DNA from: a bacterium | Lineage (GTDB): Bacteria; Acidobacteriota; Polarisedimenticolia; Polarisedimenticolales; Polarisedimenticolaceae | Assembly: GCA_024226515.1 (NCBI GenBank) | Contig: JAAELQ010000116.1 | Coordinates: 310,001-374,000 of the forward strand | Length of the DNA stretch: 64,000 nucleotides | Direction: 5' to 3' | Part shown: one piece after another, positions 42,473 to 51,743 of the stretch | Layout: every line of letters begins with the position of its first letter | Numbering within the stretch: the first letter of the stretch is position 1 | Translations under genes and position numbers: made by a program | Notes under the pieces: generated by a model | Database searches by the model: none | Told to the model about the DNA's origin: nothing | The model's input: only the letters and a program-made list of their open reading frames with translations

Positions 42473-42834
42473 GGTGTGTCCTCCTGCACGGGCGTGTCCG
42501 CGGCCGCCTCCGGCGTCGCGCTCTCGGTTTCGGGCTCCAACGCCTCGGAATCCGTCGAGCTGTCCGGGCCCGAGATCAAGTCGACCCATCCGCGCGACGT
42601 GGTGGAGCGGACCCGCAGTCCGAATTTTCCGTCGACCACGACCAGCTCGCCGCTGGCCATCGGCACGTCGTTGGCCACGAGCTCCACCGATTCCTCGGGG
42701 TTGCAGGAAAGCTGTAGGACGTCCCCGGGTTTGAGATCGAGCAGTCGACCCAGACGAACTTCCTCGGTAGCGAGTCGGACGTCGACCTCGAACTCCATCT
42801 CGAGTACGGAACTACCGATATCTTGTTCGCTCAT
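42469..42834 (-). CDS. fliN: FliN-type switch protein (first of two), C-ring
   Basis: A protein of 121 residues, bounded by ATGA overlaps at both ends. SPOA domain: VDVRLATEEVRLGRLLDLKP then GDVLQLSCNPEESVELVAND and VVVDGKFGLRV. A FliN-specific acidic tail of about 30 residues (SEALEPETESATPEAAADTP) is unusual. It directly follows fliM. Another FliN is encoded at 51736-52017, so this could serve as an alternative or additional C-ring or export component. Confidence 0.85.
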   Translation of the reverse strand: MSEQDIGSSVLEMEFEVDVRLATEEVRLGRLLDLKPGDVLQLSCNPEESVELVANDVPMASGELVVVDGKFGLRVRSTTSRGWVDLISGPDSSTDSEALEPETESATPEAAADTPVQEDTP

Positions 42835-43754
42835 GATCCCTCCGGCCCGGCCAGGTCCGTGCCCTCCGGCGCCTCGACCGTGAAAATAGTTTGATCGCCC
42901 CGGCACGCGATGCGCCCTCGGGCAACCGGCCTTCCCGACACGCACAGCTCGAGCAGTGAGTCCTCGGACGCATCCAGGCGCACGACCTTGCCGGCCTCGA
43001 GCGCAAGCAGGTCGTGCAGTCGGAGCGTTCCCGCTCGGAGCACCGGTCGTGCCTTCAGCGTCAGTTGCTCCAGTCGGTCGGCCAGCGGGCCGGGACCGGT
43101 CGTGCGCTCGCCCTGCTGTGCGTCGTCGTCGGGCAACAGGAGCGCCGGCGTGGCGAGCAGCAGTGAGGCGTGGTCGGCCTCGTCGATGCGGAAGCGCAGC
43201 AGGCCGATCGCCAGGGTCTCGCCGGGTACCGCGATCTCGCTCGGAATCGAGCCGACCGTGCTCTCCACGGAGGCGAGCGTGGAACTGCACAGGGTGGAGA
43301 TTCCGGGAGCGGCAGCCTCGAACATCCGGCTGAGAACGCGCGACTCGAGCGGTGTGGGCTCGCGATCGTCCTCGCCCTGGCCGCCGCCGCCTCCGAGGGC
43401 CAGCTCGACCAGCGCCTGTCCGACGATGGGGTGCAGGGCCAGTGCGAAGCCGCCCCCCTCGGGTCGAGCCAGGCCCGCCATCCAGACGGGCGACGGCAGA
43501 ATCGACAGCGCTGCGGCGCCCGTCAATTGCTGGAGGTTGTCGAGCTGCAGCTCGATCGCGCTCCCCGCCGGAAGCTCGTCGCTCAGCGCGGAGACGATAC
43601 CCTCGAGCACGTCGCGCGCCGCGTCCTGCTTGTCGGGCGGAATCGCGATCGGATCGCGCAGAGAATAGGGCTGAGGACCCGACTCGACGGGTGCGGGGCC
43701 CCCGGACAAGACTCCCTCGACCTCGTCGGGCCGCAGTACGGCATCTTCTCTCAT
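42831..43754 (-). CDS. fliM: flagellar motor switch protein FliM
   Basis: A protein of 307 residues; the start at 43754 is set by an ATGA overlap with fliA. N-terminus LRPDEVEGVLSGG corresponds to the CheY-binding LSQDEIDALLSGG segment, in diverged form. The middle domain is CheC-like (LALHPIVGQALVELALGGGG). A C-terminal SPOA domain follows (VLRAGTLRLHDLLALEAGKV, VARGRIACRGDQTIF). It links CheY signals to FliG in the C-ring. Confidence 0.86.
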   Translation of the reverse strand: MREDAVLRPDEVEGVLSGGPAPVESGPQPYSLRDPIAIPPDKQDAARDVLEGIVSALSDELPAGSAIELQLDNLQQLTGAAALSILPSPVWMAGLARPEGGGFALALHPIVGQALVELALGGGGGQGEDDREPTPLESRVLSRMFEAAAPGISTLCSSTLASVESTVGSIPSEIAVPGETLAIGLLRFRIDEADHASLLLATPALLLPDDDAQQGERTTGPGPLADRLEQLTLKARPVLRAGTLRLHDLLALEAGKVVRLDASEDSLLELCVSGRPVARGRIACRGDQTIFTVEAPEGTDLAGPEGS

Positions 43755-44518
43755 CGGCCGCTGCGCCCCGTCGCGGGCGAGCTCGCTCCGGCGCACGCAG
43801 GCGCCGAGAGACGCGCGCGCAGCTCGGCTCGAAGCCGTGACGCGGCCTGGCCGTGCAGCTGGCACACACGCGACTCCGTCACTCCCAGCACGACTCCGAT
43901 TTCCTTCATGTTCAGCTCCTCGTGGTAGTACAGCTCGAGCACCTGGCGTTCGCGTGCAGGGAGCCGGGCCAATCCCTCGACCAGGGATTCCAGCAGCTCT
44001 TTGGTCTCGAGTGCGGCATGGGGTTGACCGATATCGCCCGTCACCTCGGGCTCCGCTCCGTCGGCCAGTTGATCCAGCGGCAACAACGAGCCCAGGCTGC
44101 TGTCGCGCACGACCTTCCGTAGCTTCGAGATCTCGAGCCCGAGCGCTTCCGCGACCTCTTCCTCTTCTGCCGGGCGCCCGTGCTTCGCACTGAGTCGGCT
44201 CATCGCGTCGTCCAGGTCACGCCGACCGCGGCGGACGGTCCGCGGCTGCCAGTCCCCGAGACGCAGTCCGTCCAGGATCGCGCCGCGCACGCGTCGTTCG
44301 GCATACGTGCGGAACCGCACGCCTCGATCCGGGTCGAACTTCCCGACCGCATCCAACAGACCGAGAATGCCGTCGTGCACCAGATCGTCCAGCTCCACGC
44401 TCGCCGGCAGGCGCGCGACGATACGAAAGGCGACGTAGCGCACGAGATCGACGTGCGATTCCAGGAAGCGTTGGTGTTCCTTCGAGCCCTCCACTCGAAC
44501 GGATTCCGACCACTCCAT
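43751..44518 (-). CDS. fliA: flagellar sigma factor FliA (sigma-28)
   Basis: A protein of 255 residues from ATG 44518 (AAGGAG upstream). Region 2 is present (VDLVRYVAFRIVARLPASVE; DDLVHDGILGLLDAVGKFDP; RFRTYAERRVRGAILDGLR). Region 3 follows. Region 4 has ARLPARERQVLELYYHEELN with MKEIGVVLGVTESRVCQLHG. It reads late flagellar promoters such as those at 32221 and 37416. A GTPase/ATPase pair (flhF-flhG) lies upstream. Confidence 0.95.
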   Translation of the reverse strand: MEWSESVRVEGSKEHQRFLESHVDLVRYVAFRIVARLPASVELDDLVHDGILGLLDAVGKFDPDRGVRFRTYAERRVRGAILDGLRLGDWQPRTVRRGRRDLDDAMSRLSAKHGRPAEEEEVAEALGLEISKLRKVVRDSSLGSLLPLDQLADGAEPEVTGDIGQPHAALETKELLESLVEGLARLPARERQVLELYYHEELNMKEIGVVLGVTESRVCQLHGQAASRLRAELRARLSAPACAGASSPATGRSGR

Positions 44519-44535
44519 GGGCTGGGTCTTCTCCT

Positions 44536-45369
44536 TCAATGGACTCCCTCGGCCAGATCGGCAAGCCGGTGCCAGAACCCGCTCTCGCCGCCGAGCTCGC
44601 GTTCCGCGCAAAGCTGAAGCGCGATGCGCTCGTAGCATCGCGTCGCGCGGCTGGAAGGGTGCAGCTCCGCAAGGGCCCGCTGACTTCTGACCGCACCGGG
44701 CAGCAACGGATCGCTGTAGACGGGACCGAGCCATCGGGGCGCCTGGCCCAGGAAGTGGCTACACGCCCGCGCGAGCTGTTCGTATGTTTTCTGCGCCTCC
44801 TCCTCGGACGCCGCTTTGTTGACGACCAGATCCACCGGCTTGTCCGGGTCGGCGCGCCAGAGCAGCTTCATCGAAGCAAAGGCATCCACGAGAGAGGGCG
44901 GCTCGTTCGTCGTCACGACGATCACCCGGGATGCGGCGAGCTGAAGGGACAACGTGGTCGTTCCGACCCCCGAACCCGTGTCGATCAGCAGGTCGTCGGC
45001 GGACTCGGCTCCTTCGGCCAGCGCCGCGAGCAGCTTGGTCCTTCCGGCCAGATCCAGGTCCGCGAGCTGGGAGACACCGGAGGCGGCGGGCAGGACCCGA
45101 ACGCCTTGCGGCCCGTCGAGCAACAGCTCGTCGATGTGCGCCTCGCCGCGAATCAGCTCGTCTACCGTTCTTCCCGGGACGAGGCCGAGCAGCACATCGA
45201 GGTTCGCCAGGCCCAGGTCGCCATCGACCAGGAGCACGCGGCGACCTCCACGACCCAGGAGTACCGCAAGGTTGAGAGCGAGATTGCTCTTGCCGACTCC
45301 TCCCTTGCTTCCGGTAACCGCGACGCAGGTCGCGTGTGACTTCGTGGACGGTCTCGACTTTTCGATCAT
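44536..45369 (-). CDS. flhG: MinD-like ATPase FlhG
   Basis: A protein of 277 residues. Start at 45369 (ATGA overlap with flhF) is preferred to a GTG at 45375. Deviant Walker A is VTGSKGGVGKSNLALNLAVL. Switch regions are VDGDLGLANLDVLLGL and LLIDTGSGVG. It restricts flagellar number and, with FlhF, placement. Conserved C-terminal amphipathic part is present. Confidence 0.93.
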   Translation of the reverse strand: MIEKSRPSTKSHATCVAVTGSKGGVGKSNLALNLAVLLGRGGRRVLLVDGDLGLANLDVLLGLVPGRTVDELIRGEAHIDELLLDGPQGVRVLPAASGVSQLADLDLAGRTKLLAALAEGAESADDLLIDTGSGVGTTTLSLQLAASRVIVVTTNEPPSLVDAFASMKLLWRADPDKPVDLVVNKAASEEEAQKTYEQLARACSHFLGQAPRWLGPVYSDPLLPGAVRSQRALAELHPSSRATRCYERIALQLCAERELGGESGFWHRLADLAEGVH

Positions 45370-46472
45370 GGGCACCCTTCGATTGCCGGACGGACCTTCG
45401 TTCCGGCGCGCAGTAGCAGCGCGGCAAGCCCGTGCGGGGACGCGAGCTGCATGTCCTCCGGTACGGACTGACCGTTGGTGAAAAACGCGAGCGGCAGCTT
45501 GTGCGCCGCGAGAGCTGTAACCAATTCGCCCGGCATCGAGCCGTCGTCGACTCGCGAGAGACCGACGCAGGTCGGTTCGATCGGGGCGAAACGATCGATG
45601 ATTCGTGAGGCTTCCTCGCGGTGGACGCCGGCAGGCACGAGCAGCGCGACGGCGGCCCCCGGGAGCCGTTCGCGGTAGTTGAGCAATTCGTCGAACCGGT
45701 CTTCGTCGCCCGTTCCGACACCGGCCGTGTCCACGAACACGCTTCCGTGTTTGCCGGCGTGCTTGAGCGCGTACAACAGGTCGTCGGGGTCGGCGACTCT
45801 GGCGACTTCGGCGCCGATGTGGCGCGAGTAAATCTCGGCCTGCTCGAACGCGCCGATGCGGTCGCAGTCCGCTTCCGCGAAGAAGATCGGACCTTTTCGG
45901 ATTGCCGTCGCCCGCGCGACGAGCTTCGCCACGGTGGTGGTCTTTCCGCAGCCCGGGGGGCCGACGACGAACGTGCAGCGCTGGCCCAGGGGTGGGTCGG
46001 TGAAGGCTACGAGGTTACGCATGGTAAGCGCGGCGGAGTGTGCGAGCTGCTGCGCGCCCGGGGCGCTGTGCGGGTCGGACGCGACCGAGGACGCCATCCG
46101 GCGGGCCAACGTCTCGGACAGCCCCGACGCGATCAAGATCTCGATCGTAGATTCCGTCGAGCGCGACGGTGGCGGATCGACCGGCCGTCGTTCGGCGACC
46201 GCGCTGGGCGGCTCGGTCCGCGGCGTAGTCTCGGCATCGCTCATTTGCTTGCGAAACTCCTGCGCCGCGTGGGCCGCCGACTCGCCGGATCCGCTCGTCT
46301 CGACTTTCTCGCGAGACTCTCGGGCAACGCCCACCGTCAGCTCGACCAGGGTCAGGCCCAGTCCGCCGGCCTTCTCGGAAGTTCCGAGGACCAGCGCGTC
46401 GGGACCCAGTTCGTCGTGCGCCTTCTTCAGCGCCGTCGCCAGATCGGTCGAGGTGTAGGTCTTCAGTCGCAT
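45366..46472 (-). CDS. flhF: flagellar biosynthesis GTPase FlhF
   Basis: A protein of 368 residues. Residues 1-50 form the FlhF start (RLKTYTSTDLATALKKAHDE, LGPDALVLGTSE). After a linker, the SRP-type NG domain has P-loop GPPGCGKTTT at 171-180, FAEADCDRIGAFEQ and FVDTAGVG. It marks the flagellated pole. Together with FlhG it indicates polar or few flagella. The sequence between about 55 and 110 is low-complexity. Confidence 0.94.
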   Translation of the reverse strand: MRLKTYTSTDLATALKKAHDELGPDALVLGTSEKAGGLGLTLVELTVGVARESREKVETSGSGESAAHAAQEFRKQMSDAETTPRTEPPSAVAERRPVDPPPSRSTESTIEILIASGLSETLARRMASSVASDPHSAPGAQQLAHSAALTMRNLVAFTDPPLGQRCTFVVGPPGCGKTTTVAKLVARATAIRKGPIFFAEADCDRIGAFEQAEIYSRHIGAEVARVADPDDLLYALKHAGKHGSVFVDTAGVGTGDEDRFDELLNYRERLPGAAVALLVPAGVHREEASRIIDRFAPIEPTCVGLSRVDDGSMPGELVTALAAHKLPLAFFTNGQSVPEDMQLASPHGLAALLLRAGTKVRPAIEGCP

Positions 46473-46484
46473 GGCAACCGCCGG

Positions 46485-48539
46485 TTACTGGATCTGACCC
46501 ACGGCCTGCACTTTGACCCCTTCGGGGACCTCGTGCGCCGAGAACATGGGGACCGTCGGTAGGACGGAGTTGGTCAAGCGCCGCAGGAACGTCCTTGCGC
46601 TGCCCGAGCTGCAGAGAACCACGGGCTGGGCCCCGGCGGGCGCTTCGCGGATCGCGCGTGCCGTGCGATGGACCAGGGACTGCGTGCCTTTCGCATCCAG
46701 CGATTCGTGGCCGTCGTTCGTGATTGCGGACAGGATTCCCTGTTCAACCTCCGGCGCGAGCGTCACGACGCGTAACGCGCCGTCCACGACGAAGGGTCGA
46801 ACGAGTGAGCGTCGCAGGGCTTGCCGGACACGGGCCAGCACTTCGTCGAGGTTGAAGGGCTCGGGGCCGCGATCGGCCATCGCTTCGCAGATCGAGTGCA
46901 TGTCTCGGATCGACACGGACTCCCGCAGCAAGGCCTGGAGGACCTTCTGCACCTGGCCGATCGTACAGCGCTCGGGGACCAGCTCTTCGACGAGCTTCGG
47001 GTCGGTCTTCGCGAGCGTGTCCAGCAGATCCTGGGTCTGCTGGCGGCCCAGCAACTCGGGGGCGTAGCGACGAACCACCTGACTCAGATGGGTCGCCAGC
47101 ACCGAGGTCTGATCGACGACGGTGTAGCCGGCGCTGCGGGCCGTGTCCGCGAGCTCCTCGCGAATCCACAGTGCCTCGATCCCGAACGCCGGGTCGAGGG
47201 TCTTCTCTCCTTCGATCTGCTCTTTGACGTCGCCCGGGTCGATCGCCAGCATCTTGCGTCGTTGCAGTCGTCCCTGGCCGATCTCCGCGCCACGCAGCAG
47301 CAGCTGATAACCGTCGGGCGAGAGCTTCAGGTTGTCCCGTACGCGTACCGGCGGCACGATGAAGCCCAGCTCGAGCGCGACCTGACGCCGTATCTCCCGG
47401 ATACGATCCAGCAGTCCGCCCGGACTGTCCGAGCCCGCGAGCTCGACGAGGTCGTAGCCGACCTCGATGCTGACGGGATCCACGGCAAGCAGCGGCTCGA
47501 TCGGCTCTTCGATGGGCGGAGCGGAGGCCGGAACGTCCTCCGACGGATCGGGCTCCGCGCGTTGCTTGCGTTTCATTGCCATGGCCAATGCCCCGACTCC
47601 TCCGCTCATCGTCAGGAAGGCCAGCGTCGGTAGACCCGGAACGAGCGCCAGTGTGCCGAGTGCGCCGGCGGCAACCGTCAACGGCGTGGGGCTCGAGAGA
47701 AGCTGTTGGCCGAGCTCGCTCCCCAGATCGATCCCCGTGTCCGAGCGGGTCGTCAGCAGGCCCCCGGCCACCGAGAGCAACAGCGCCGGGATCGCCGACA
47801 CGAGTCCGTCGCCGATCGTCAGAATCGAGTACGTCACGAGGGCCTCGGTGATCGGCATGCCCGCCTGGAGCACTCCGATGCCGATTCCCGCCAGCAGGTT
47901 GATGGCGACGATGATCAGCGAGGCCACCGCGTCGCGCTGCGTGAACCGTACCGCACCGTCCATCGATCCGTAGAAGTCGGCATCGGCGGAGATCGCCTTG
48001 CGGCGCTCACGGGCCTCGACCTCGTCGATCAGGCCGGCGTTCAGGTCGGCGTCGATCGCCATCTGGCGGCCGGGCATCGCATCGAGAGTGAAGCGCGCGG
48101 CGACCTCGCTGATGCGGGTCGCGCCGTGGTTGATGACGATGAACTGCACGGCGAGCAGAACGAGAAAAATCACCGTTCCCACGACGACGCTGCCACCCAC
48201 GACGAACTGTCCGAAAGCCTCAATCACGTGTCCGGCAGCCTCCGGGCCTTCGGGTCCGTGGAGCAGGATTCGACGTGTCGTCGCCACGTTCAGACCGAGC
48301 CGGAACACCGTGAGCAGGAGCAGGACCGAGGGGAACGTCGAGAACGTCGACGGTCGCGCGACGTACACCGCGGTCAACAGCACCACCAGGCTCAACGAGA
48401 CGTCGAAGCTGAGCAGCAGGTCCAGCAGCGCGGTCGGGAGGGGAATGACCATCACCGCCACGAGACCGACGATGGACACCGGCAACAACCACTGGGTGGC
48501 CTGTCGCCACGCCTCCGGGATCTGGGTCGAATCGTTCAT
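46485..48539 (-). CDS. flhA: flagellar export apparatus protein FlhA
   Basis: A protein of 684 residues. The N-terminal half has eight predicted transmembrane helices (VVLLTAVYVARPSTFSTFPS, VLLLLTVFRLGLNVATTRRI). The FHIPEP loop region includes INHGATRISEVAARFTLDAM with PGRQMAIDADLNAG. The cytoplasmic part (LVDPVSIEVGYDLVEL-type start, QTSVLATHLSQVVRRYAPEL) docks chaperone-substrate complexes. It overlaps flhB by 4 bases. Confidence 0.97.
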   Translation of the reverse strand: MNDSTQIPEAWRQATQWLLPVSIVGLVAVMVIPLPTALLDLLLSFDVSLSLVVLLTAVYVARPSTFSTFPSVLLLLTVFRLGLNVATTRRILLHGPEGPEAAGHVIEAFGQFVVGGSVVVGTVIFLVLLAVQFIVINHGATRISEVAARFTLDAMPGRQMAIDADLNAGLIDEVEARERRKAISADADFYGSMDGAVRFTQRDAVASLIIVAINLLAGIGIGVLQAGMPITEALVTYSILTIGDGLVSAIPALLLSVAGGLLTTRSDTGIDLGSELGQQLLSSPTPLTVAAGALGTLALVPGLPTLAFLTMSGGVGALAMAMKRKQRAEPDPSEDVPASAPPIEEPIEPLLAVDPVSIEVGYDLVELAGSDSPGGLLDRIREIRRQVALELGFIVPPVRVRDNLKLSPDGYQLLLRGAEIGQGRLQRRKMLAIDPGDVKEQIEGEKTLDPAFGIEALWIREELADTARSAGYTVVDQTSVLATHLSQVVRRYAPELLGRQQTQDLLDTLAKTDPKLVEELVPERCTIGQVQKVLQALLRESVSIRDMHSICEAMADRGPEPFNLDEVLARVRQALRRSLVRPFVVDGALRVVTLAPEVEQGILSAITNDGHESLDAKGTQSLVHRTARAIREAPAGAQPVVLCSSGSARTFLRRLTNSVLPTVPMFSAHEVPEGVKVQAVGQIQ

Positions 48540-49630
48540 GGACGCACCGTGTGACCCGCGGAGGGCGAGCTAGCGGAGGGCCTTCGCGCCATCACGAGGG
48601 CCAACACCTCGGCCACGGCCCGGAACAGCGCCGGAGGAATCTCGGCACCGATCGGCACCGACTTGTAGAGCGCCCGCGCGAGCGGCGGGTCGCTGACGAT
48701 GGGGACACCATGCTCCTTGGCCAGAGCACGAATGCGGTCGGCGAGTATCGCACGGCCCTTGGCCAGTAGCCGGGGGGACGCGGTCTCGCCCGGCACGTAT
48801 CGCAACGCGATGGCGAAGTGCGTGGGGTTCGTAACGACCACCGTGGCCTTGGCGACGTCGGCCATCATGCGCGTTCGGGCCAGCGCCATCTGCTTCTGCC
48901 GAATGCGTGCGCGGATCGCGGGGTCGCCCTCGGTCTCTTTTTGCTCGTCTTTGATTTCGCGCTTGGTCATCTTCAAGTCGCGTTCGTGGTCATAGCGACG
49001 GAACATGTAGTCGAGCAGGCCCAGACCCACGGCGAGGACACTTCCGTAGATCAACATCTTGTGCGTCAGCGAGACCAGTACGCGAAACGTCTCGCCCGCG
49101 CCGCTCGTACCCGGCGGTTGGTAAACCAGGACGTTACGAGCCGCGGCGTAGGCGACCACACCATAGAGCGACATCTTCAACAGACTCTTGACTACCTCGA
49201 CCCACTGCTTCAGCGAGACCATGCGTTTGAGACCCTTGAGAGGGTTCAACTTGTCCGCTTTCGGTTGGAACGGCTTCATCGTGAAAGTCGGCGCGCCTTG
49301 AATCAGACTTCCGCCCAGACTCGAAACGAACAACGTCCCCAGCGGGAGTACGAGCAGCACGCCCAGCGGAGCCACCAGCGAGGCAAGCCACGCCGCCATG
49401 CCGGAGACCGTCAGCTCCGCATGTCCCGTGCTCGCGAGCCACGAGTTCATGAAGACCTGCATCCGATCGAGCCACATCGGGCCCAGGAACCGCGCGAAGA
49501 GCAAGAACCCGATCAGCACTGCAGCACTGGACACTTCCTTGCTTCGTGGAAGCTGGCCCCGCTCGCGAGCTTGCTTTAGCCGTTTTGGAGTCGGCTTCTC
49601 GGTGCGCTGGGATCGGTTCTCTTGGGACAC
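48536..49630 (-). CDS. flhB: flagellar export switch protein FlhB
   Basis: A protein of 364 residues starting with GTG after an AGGAG site. Four transmembrane helices, then the cytoplasmic autocleavage motif NPTH (VVTNPTHFAIALRYVPGE). N-terminus RTEKPTPKRLKQARERGQ is typical. It switches export specificity after hook completion, working with FliK. It lies 13 bases after fliR. Confidence 0.96.
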   Translation of the reverse strand: MSQENRSQRTEKPTPKRLKQARERGQLPRSKEVSSAAVLIGFLLFARFLGPMWLDRMQVFMNSWLASTGHAELTVSGMAAWLASLVAPLGVLLVLPLGTLFVSSLGGSLIQGAPTFTMKPFQPKADKLNPLKGLKRMVSLKQWVEVVKSLLKMSLYGVVAYAAARNVLVYQPPGTSGAGETFRVLVSLTHKMLIYGSVLAVGLGLLDYMFRRYDHERDLKMTKREIKDEQKETEGDPAIRARIRQKQMALARTRMMADVAKATVVVTNPTHFAIALRYVPGETASPRLLAKGRAILADRIRALAKEHGVPIVSDPPLARALYKSVPIGAEIPPALFRAVAEVLALVMARRPSASSPSAGHTVRP

Positions 49631-49643
49631 GGGTCATGCGCTC

Positions 49644-50423
49644 CTAGGCCGCGCCGAGGGCAGCGAGCAGGGCCGTGGCGTCGCTCACGAACATCGTGCC
49701 GACCCAACGAATGGCGACCGCCGTGATCGAGGCGAGAACGCCCATCGCGATCAGCCCGGCCGCAACCTTCAGCGGATAGCCCACCATCAACACCGGGAAC
49801 TGTGGAAGGGCGCGGCCCATCAGGACCAGCACGAGATCGACGGCGAACGTGATGACGAGCGCCGGCCCGGCCAGCTGAACGGCAATGCTGAACAGACGCG
49901 TCCCCATGGCCGCTACCGACGCCTGCATCCCGTCGACTGAGGGCAACGTCGCGGCCGGTGGCAGCAGGCCGTAAGAGGTGATCAAGCCGCGAATGAACAG
50001 ATGATGGAGATCTGCGGCGAGAATCAGCGTGGTGGCGAGAAGGCTCTGAAACAGGGCCGGGGGCGCGGATTGGCCACCGGTAAACGGATCGATCATCGAG
50101 GCCAGCGCGAAACCGGACTGCCCCGCGACCAACCGCGCCGCGCCCTCGACGCCGTCGAAGATCACCCGCGCCGCCAGTCCGAGCCCCAGGCCGGCGACCA
50201 GTTCGCGTAGCAGCAGCAGCACCCAGCTCGTGACCGTCCCGTCCATGTTCAGCACGATCGGAGCCAGCGGAAACAGTACCGCTGAAATGGCCAGCGCGAG
50301 CAACGCGCGAAACCTCCGCGGGAGCTGCCTGGAGTTGAAGATCGGACAGAACACGACCAGCCCCGAGGCACGCACGAGCACGAGCCCGAACTCGAGGAGC
50401 GGTTCGATGATTGCGTCCGTCAT
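49644..50423 (-). CDS. fliR: flagellar export protein FliR
   Basis: A protein of 259 residues with about six transmembrane helices. Blocks include GLVVFCPIFNSRQLPRRFRA, ELVAGLGLGLAARVIFDGVE, and GPALVITFAVDLVLVLMGRA followed by PQFPVLMVGYPLKV. It is a gate component of the export channel. It overlaps fliQ by 4 bases. Confidence 0.95.
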   Translation of the reverse strand: MTDAIIEPLLEFGLVLVRASGLVVFCPIFNSRQLPRRFRALLALAISAVLFPLAPIVLNMDGTVTSWVLLLLRELVAGLGLGLAARVIFDGVEGAARLVAGQSGFALASMIDPFTGGQSAPPALFQSLLATTLILAADLHHLFIRGLITSYGLLPPAATLPSVDGMQASVAAMGTRLFSIAVQLAGPALVITFAVDLVLVLMGRALPQFPVLMVGYPLKVAAGLIAMGVLASITAVAIRWVGTMFVSDATALLAALGAA

Positions 50424-50689
50424 CCGATGATTCCAGGCAGGATCGTCAAGATGCGATTCGTGTAGTCGACGAGCACTCGCATCATCCAGTGACCGATCAG
50501 CAGCAGCGTCAGACCCACAGCCAGGATCTTCGGCACGAACGTCAGCGTGGCGTCCTGCAGCGACGTCGCGACCTGAACGAGGCTGATCAGGATGCCCACG
50601 ATCAGACTCGCCATGAGCAGAGGCGCGGCAACGAGCAGCGCGATCTGCAGGCCTTGCTGTCCGATCTCCAGAAATGCGGACTCACCCAT
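50420..50689 (-). CDS. fliQ: flagellar export protein FliQ
   Basis: A protein of 89 residues, the normal FliQ length. Start ATG 50689 (GESAFLEIGQQGLQIALLVA). Two transmembrane helices with SLIVGILISLVQVATSLQDA and TLTFVPKILAVGLTLLL. It forms part of the FliPQR export gate. It lies 11 bases after fliP. Confidence 0.95.
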   Translation of the reverse strand: MGESAFLEIGQQGLQIALLVAAPLLMASLIVGILISLVQVATSLQDATLTFVPKILAVGLTLLLIGHWMMRVLVDYTNRILTILPGIIG

Positions 50690-50700
50690 TCGGTCCTCGA

Positions 50701-51402
50701 TCAGTGGAACGATTCCACCAACGACTGCACCAGCACGTGCCATCCGTCGACGAGCACGAAAAGCAAGATCTTGAAGGGAAACGAGATCATCACCGGCGGG
50801 AGCATCATCATGCCCATGGAAAGCAGCACGGACGAAACCACCAGATCGATCACGACGAAGGGAATGAACAACAGAAACCCGATCTGAAACCCGGTCTTCA
50901 GTTCCGAGATCAAGAACGCAGGCATCACCACACGCAGCGGCAAGTCGTGGGGACCCGTCGGACGGGGGATCTCGGCAAGACTCGCAAAGAGCAGGACGTC
51001 GTTGTCCCGCGTGTTGCGCAGCATCCAGCCCTTGAGCTGGTCGGCGCCCAGTGTCAGTGCCTCTTCTCCGGAGAGCTGCTCCGTCTGATACGGGATGACG
51101 GCCGTCTCGTGAATCTGCTCGGCGAGCGGTGCCATGATGAAGCAGGTCAACATCAACGAGAGTCCGATCAGTACGTGATTGGGTGGGAACGACTGCGTGC
51201 CGAGAGCCTGTCGCAGGAAGAACATGACGATGATCAGCCGAACGAACGAGGTGAACATCACCACGAGCGACGGCAGCACTGCCAGTGCCGTCATGATCAG
51301 TGCGATCTTCACGGCGCGGGAGATTCCCTCGGGGCTGGTCAGATCGTCGAGGCCCAGGGGGAGAGCGGTCGTGGACGTCGCCACGGCGAGCGGCAGGTTC
51401 AT
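50701..51402 (-). CDS. fliP: flagellar export protein FliP
   Basis: A protein of 233 residues. FliP hallmarks: LPSLVVMFTSFVRLIIVMFF, LRQALGTQSFPPNHVLIGLS and LISELKTGFQIGFLLFIPFV followed by IDLVVSSVLLSMGMMMLPPV. A short cleavable signal may precede, as in other FliP. It forms the core of the export gate. Overlaps fliO by 4 bases. Confidence 0.97.
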   Translation of the reverse strand: MNLPLAVATSTTALPLGLDDLTSPEGISRAVKIALIMTALAVLPSLVVMFTSFVRLIIVMFFLRQALGTQSFPPNHVLIGLSLMLTCFIMAPLAEQIHETAVIPYQTEQLSGEEALTLGADQLKGWMLRNTRDNDVLLFASLAEIPRPTGPHDLPLRVVMPAFLISELKTGFQIGFLLFIPFVVIDLVVSSVLLSMGMMMLPPVMISFPFKILLFVLVDGWHVLVQSLVESFH

Positions 51403-51743
51403 CCCGCGGCCTGCCTTCGTTCGGTCGTCGCGGTCAGGACACGGTCGAACTCGGGCTCGCGGGTTTCGGAATCGGCGTCCAGCTCCGTGATCAGCCGCAC
51501 ACCCTCCGGCGACACACCCAGCAGAATCCGGCGCTCGGCAACGCGGATCAGAACCACGCTCGCTCCACGCGAAACGAGGGCCCGGTCCAGCACGCGCAGC
51601 CCGCCTTCCGTCCCGCCGGCCTGGCGCCGCCAGCGCATCCAGGCCCAGCCGCCTCCGACGACGAGCGCCAGCACACCGAGCAAGCGCAGCACGACACCGA
51701 CGAGCGACGGGAGCACGGTGGAGTCGAGGGCCGCTTCACCCAT
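51399..51743 (-). CDS. fliO: FliO-like flagellar biosynthesis protein
   Basis: A protein of 114 residues. One transmembrane helix at about residues 14-36 (LVGVVLRLLGVLALVVGGGW). A short cytoplasmic domain follows (GGLRVLDRALVSRGASVVLI, RVAERRILLGVSPEGVRLI) with the FliO strand pattern. Position between fliN and fliP supports the call. It helps FliP assembly. Confidence 0.83.
   Translation of the reverse strand: MGEAALDSTVLPSLVGVVLRLLGVLALVVGGGWAWMRWRRQAGGTEGGLRVLDRALVSRGASVVLIRVAERRILLGVSPEGVRLITELDADSETREPEFDRVLTATTERRQAAG

Noticed and set aside
42835..43869. N-terminal extension of the second FliN frame to 466 residues
   Set aside because: The extension runs antiparallel in frame space to FliM's real coding frame; the ATGA start at 42834 and SPOA homology define the gene.
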